From assembly GCA_013112635.1 (NCBI GenBank), contig JABFGF010000001.1, forward strand, positions 248,001 through 312,000: 64,000 nucleotides of DNA, read 5' to 3'. Shown one piece after another: positions 61,415 to 64,000 of this stretch. How positions within the stretch are numbered: position 1 is the first letter of the stretch; each line of letters begins with the position of its first letter. The notes under the pieces were generated by a model. That model was not told where the DNA came from and ran no database searches. It saw nothing but the letters and a program-made list of their open reading frames with translations. The stretch is from Calditrichota bacterium (lineage in GTDB: Bacteria > Calditrichota > Calditrichia > Calditrichales > J004). Made by a program: the position numbers and the translations under genes.

Positions 61415-62128
61415 ATGGAGTATCTCGAAGGTAAATTTGAAACAAAAAAGTTTTCTGATAAAAAAAGGCCTTATATGGAAGGATTGCAGACAATTCTAAA
61501 TCTTGGATATGACCAGGAGGATTTTATTCATCATTTTCCTGCTTTTACAGGACACATGACAATAGCCCGGTTTCTCTCATTATATGAGGCTTATAAAATG
61601 GTGAAGGATGTGGCTGGTCATGTAGCAGAAGTCGGTGTTTATAAGGCAGCCGGAACATTGTTTTTTGCAAAGCTGCTGCAAATATTTGAGCCTGGTTCCC
61701 TCAATCTTGTACATGGTTTTGATTGGTTTGAAGGCAATCATGTTACAGAAGAAGAGAAAAATGTTTTAGAAGGGTCTTATAAAGAAGATTATGGACGGGT
61801 AAAAAAATTAGTCGAAGCACAGCAACTTGAAAATTTAGTCCATATTCATAAATTGGATGTGGTTAATGAATTATCCGAATTTTTTGATGAAAATCCGTAT
61901 ATGCAGTTTAAAATGGTTTTTCTGGATGCCGGGATGTACGAAGTAGTAAAATCCAGCATTGAGAGCTTTTGGCCACGCCTGACCAGCGGCGGTATTATGA
62001 TTTTTGACCAGTTTAACCATGAACTATCTCCAGGCGAAACCCGCGCCATTAAAGAGTTATTGCCGAATGCTCAAATAAAAATATTTCCATTTGGCTGGAT
62101 GCCGACGGCATATGTAATTAAACCATAA
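61415..62128 (+). CDS. TylF/MycF-type O-methyltransferase
   Basis: A 237-residue SAM-dependent methyltransferase. ATG 61415 with AGGAG at 61404-61408 is the start; an in-frame upstream codon at 61370 would overlap the propeller gene by more than 40 bases. Motifs: SAM-binding GHVAEVGVYKAAGTLFFAKL, metal/acid residues in FKMVFLDAGMYEVV and GGIMIFDQFNHELSPGETRA. TylF enzymes methylate sugar hydroxyls, fitting the glycan locus. Confidence 0.88.
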   Translation: MEYLEGKFETKKFSDKKRPYMEGLQTILNLGYDQEDFIHHFPAFTGHMTIARFLSLYEAYKMVKDVAGHVAEVGVYKAAGTLFFAKLLQIFEPGSLNLVHGFDWFEGNHVTEEEKNVLEGSYKEDYGRVKKLVEAQQLENLVHIHKLDVVNELSEFFDENPYMQFKMVFLDAGMYEVVKSSIESFWPRLTSGGIMIFDQFNHELSPGETRAIKELLPNAQIKIFPFGWMPTAYVIKP

Positions 62129-62245
62129 AATACAGGATCGTTTTAACGGAAATATCTTCCCCTTTTAAGCAATTCATTCCTCTATGATTTCAAATTAGAA
62201 ATCAAAAAACCCCCATTTTATGCACCTTGGCAAAGATTAATCCGG

Positions 62246-62261
62246 TGGCATAGTATTTGAA
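62246..62261 (+). promoter_or_regulatory. Sigma-54 promoter of the ACP-SDR-ligase operon
   Basis: TGGCATA (62246-62252), four bases, TTGA (62257-62260) repeats the pattern at 57317 almost exactly, including the A at -12. The predicted start is near 62272, leaving a leader of about 78 bases to the ACP gene. It is a separate promoter within the glycan block. Confidence 0.72.
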
Positions 62262-62349
62262 ATATGTCTTGCATTAACTATACATAAAATATCTTTCGGT
62301 ATCGTGAAAGCTGATATCGAAAATAAAAAGTAACATTGGAGCACTTAAA

Positions 62350-62583
62350 ATGAGTGACAAGTTAAACACTTTAATGTCTGATCTGTTACGGCTGGAAAGC
62401 AGCCAGGTGACTGATGACTTAAAGATGCGTGACAGTGATGTGTGGGACTCTTTAAAACACATGGAATTGATTGTGTCCATTGAGGATGCTTTTTGTATCG
62501 AACTTGAGTCAGAAGAAATTGTGCAAATGGATAGTGTTAAAGCCATAAAAAAAATACTGGCTCAAAAAGGGGTGCAAAATTAA
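62350..62583 (+). CDS. Acyl/aminoacyl carrier protein
   Basis: A 77-residue carrier protein with the phosphopantetheine attachment Ser34 in DVWDSLKHMELIVSIEDAF. The WDSL form is typical of carriers working with stand-alone ligases, as in D-alanyl transfer or sugar acylation. TTGGAGCA precedes the ATG. Its stop overlaps the SDR start by one base. Confidence 0.92.
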   Translation: MSDKLNTLMSDLLRLESSQVTDDLKMRDSDVWDSLKHMELIVSIEDAFCIELESEEIVQMDSVKAIKKILAQKGVQN

Positions 62584-63332
62584 TGGAGCTTACGGGCAAA
62601 CAGGCGCTTATATCCGGTGGAGTGAAAGGTATAGGCAAAGAAGTGGTGTTATTGCTTTTAGAAGCTGGCGTAAGTGTTGGCGTTTTGGATAATGATTCTT
62701 CAGGATTAGAAAAACTTAAAGCAGAACTTCCCGATATTTCAACTTATGATTGCGATATTTCTGACTATTCAAATGTCGAAAAATCTGTGGATACATTTTT
62801 TAAAAGCGCCGGTAAAATTGATATCCTAATCAACAATGCAGGTATTTTGTTTAATCGACCATTGGTTCAGTTTAATGCATTAGGAATCGAAAAACATGAT
62901 CCTGCTGAGTGGCAAAAAGTAATTGATGTAAACTTGAATGGTCCATTTTATCTGGCTTCTTGTGTGGCGGCAAAAATGCTGGAAAAACGCACAAGAGGTG
63001 TAATCGTTAACATCAGTTCTATAAGTGCAGCAGGCAATAAAGGGCAGTCTGCGTACTCAGCAGCGAAAGCAGGGTTAAATGCGTTAACTGCGACCTGGGC
63101 AAAAGAATTGGGTGTTATGCGAATACGCGTTGTCGGTGTCGCTCCGGGTTATTCAGACACAGATTCAACTCATTCAATTTTAAATGAAGAAATTCTAAAA
63201 GAACTAAAAACAGAAATTCCTTTACGCCGGCTTGGCAAACCACAGGAAATAGCCAAGGGCATATTATCTGTAATTGAAAATGATTTTTTTAATGGGAAAG
63301 TCCTTCAGCTTGATGGTGGAATGGTTGTTTAG
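62583..63332 (+). CDS. Short-chain dehydrogenase/reductase (FabG-like)
   Basis: A 249-residue NAD(P)-dependent oxidoreductase. The cofactor motif is SGGVKGIG (11-18), NNAG at 84-87, catalytic Ser near 145 and Tyr158-Lys162 in AYSAAK. All are intact. Between a carrier protein and an AMP-dependent ligase, it probably reduces a carrier-bound or activated acyl group, or a keto-sugar. Confidence 0.93.
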   Translation: MELTGKQALISGGVKGIGKEVVLLLLEAGVSVGVLDNDSSGLEKLKAELPDISTYDCDISDYSNVEKSVDTFFKSAGKIDILINNAGILFNRPLVQFNALGIEKHDPAEWQKVIDVNLNGPFYLASCVAAKMLEKRTRGVIVNISSISAAGNKGQSAYSAAKAGLNALTATWAKELGVMRIRVVGVAPGYSDTDSTHSILNEEILKELKTEIPLRRLGKPQEIAKGILSVIENDFFNGKVLQLDGGMVV

Positions 63333-63343
63333 CAGGATTAAGA

Positions 63344-64000
63344 ATGTATATCTATAATTTAAACCAGCGCTTTAAACAAATAGTCGAGAAGTTCCCTGAC
63401 AGGGTCGCTCTCTCTTTTCCTGAAGGTGATAAGGTTAAGTATGGAGAACTTAATCTATTATCAGACAGAATTATGGTGTTTTTACAAGCGATGGCAATTA
63501 CAAAAGGTTCTGTCGTTGCGATTTATGGTGAAAAAAATGTTTTCACTTTCGCAGCTATTTTAGCCTGTTTGAAATCAGGAATCACCTACACTGTTTTTGA
63601 TCCTCAAAGTCCAATGGACCGGTTGCAACGAATTTTCTCAACCTGCAAACCATCAGCAGTGTTTTGTTCTAAGGAGACGTTGGAAGTATTTAAAAAACAT
63701 TTTGGAGATGAAACACACGTATTTGAAAACAACTTTAATCAAATACATGAGGATATTTCATCCATAAAAAAGGCAGATTTTCCAGCTTCTACTCCGGCGT
63801 ATATAATGTATACATCAGGTTCTACCGGTTTACCGAAAGGTGCATTAATAACCCACGGTAATATTCTCAATTTTATTAATTGGGGAAGGGATGAGTATGG
63901 AATCACAGAAGATGATATTTTGACAAACGTAAACCCACTCTATTTTGATAATTCTGTTTTTGACCTGTACAGTGCCATTTTTAATGGAGCAACTCTTGTT
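63344..64000 (+). CDS. AMP-dependent acyl/amino-acid ligase (runs off the window)
   Basis: The first 219 codons are in the window. ATG 63344 follows AGGA at 63334-63337. The protein matches the adenylation-domain family: SLSFPEGDKVKYGELNLLSD-like N-terminal region and the P-loop core YTSGSTGLPKGALITHGNI, then NPLYFDNSVFDLYSAIFNGA. It resembles amino-acid-activating enzymes (DltA/NRPS type). It would load the carrier protein at 62350. The end, and so the substrate pocket, lies beyond the window. Confidence 0.88.
   Translation, partial: MYIYNLNQRFKQIVEKFPDRVALSFPEGDKVKYGELNLLSDRIMVFLQAMAITKGSVVAIYGEKNVFTFAAILACLKSGITYTVFDPQSPMDRLQRIFSTCKPSAVFCSKETLEVFKKHFGDETHVFENNFNQIHEDISSIKKADFPASTPAYIMYTSGSTGLPKGALITHGNILNFINWGRDEYGITEDDILTNVNPLYFDNSVFDLYSAIFNGATLV

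Noticed and set aside
62226-62241. Additional sigma-54 site (TTGGCAAAGATTAATC)
   Set aside because: There is no TTG at the -12 spacing. The nearby site at 62246 is the better match.
1-64000. CRISPR array, tRNA, rRNA or replication origin
   Set aside because: No regularly spaced repeats, tRNA-like cloverleaf or rRNA sequence was seen by eye in the gaps. A tRNAscan or Infernal search would settle it.

Overview
The window is an AT-rich, densely packed chromosomal segment that is almost entirely a flagellar and chemotaxis supercluster, with a surface-glycan locus at its right end. The organism is a diderm: P-ring and L-ring genes (flgI, flgH, flgA) are present. Several secreted flagellar proteins have signal peptides ending in Ser-Ala-Gln, a pattern common in the Fibrobacteres-Chlorobi-Bacteroidetes (FCB) superphylum. 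A flagellated FCB-related lineage such as Calditrichota is therefore a reasonable guess, but no rRNA or other phylogenetic marker is present to settle it.

Layout: (1) 1-7.6 kb, chemotaxis: a secreted binding-protein-like gene, a poly-HAMP chemoreceptor, cheR, cheB, cheD, a CheY-like receiver, cheX, cheY, a cheZ-like phosphatase and a small unknown. (2) 7.7-14.8 kb, regulators: a FapA/DUF342 protein; three response regulators in a row, one with a degenerate GGDEF-like domain and one a sigma-54 activator; two paralogous receivers; an RsbW-like kinase; a STAS protein; and a convergent third receiver. (3) 15.0-28.1 kb, rod-hook-basal body operon: flgB, flgC, unknown, fliE, fliF, fliG, fliH, fliI, fliJ, motE-like, fliK, flgD, TIGR02530-type protein, flgE. 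(4) 28.2-42 kb: motA, motB, fliL, fliM, fliN (long), fliO, fliP, fliQ, fliR, flhB, flhA, flhF, flhG, small membrane protein, fliA, unknown. (5) 42.1-45.8 kb: an FlrB-like PAS kinase with a degenerate ATP domain, a second MinD/ParA-type ATPase and an M23 peptidase. (6) 45.8-47 kb: accessory patch with a repeat, an MNT/HEPN pair and a pseudogene remnant. (7) 47.0-55.1 kb: flgF, flgG, flgA, flgH, flgI, flgJ, flgN, flgK, flgL. (8) 55.1-64 kb: sulfotransferase-like, two PLP-fold proteins, GNAT/FemAB-like, formyltransferase, beta-propeller, O-methyltransferase, then acyl carrier protein, SDR and an AMP-dependent ligase that runs off the end. This last block is probably for surface or flagellin glycan modification.

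Regulation: five sites with exact sigma-54 spacing (GG-N10-G[A/T]) lie upstream of flgB, fliL, flgF, the GNAT/aminotransferase operon and the ACP operon. This ties the late glycan genes to the flagellar regulon. All five lack the usual C at -12. The NtrC-type activator at 11.1 kb and the PAS kinase-like protein at 42.1 kb are the obvious candidates for the controlling pair. fliA (sigma-28) is present, and one weak sigma-28-like site precedes the chemoreceptor operon. The flgE leader can form two mutually exclusive hairpins, one of which hides the Shine-Dalgarno sequence; this is the best candidate for an undescribed control element here. Flagellin, fliD, fliS, a recognisable flgM, cheA, cheW and rpoN are not in the window.
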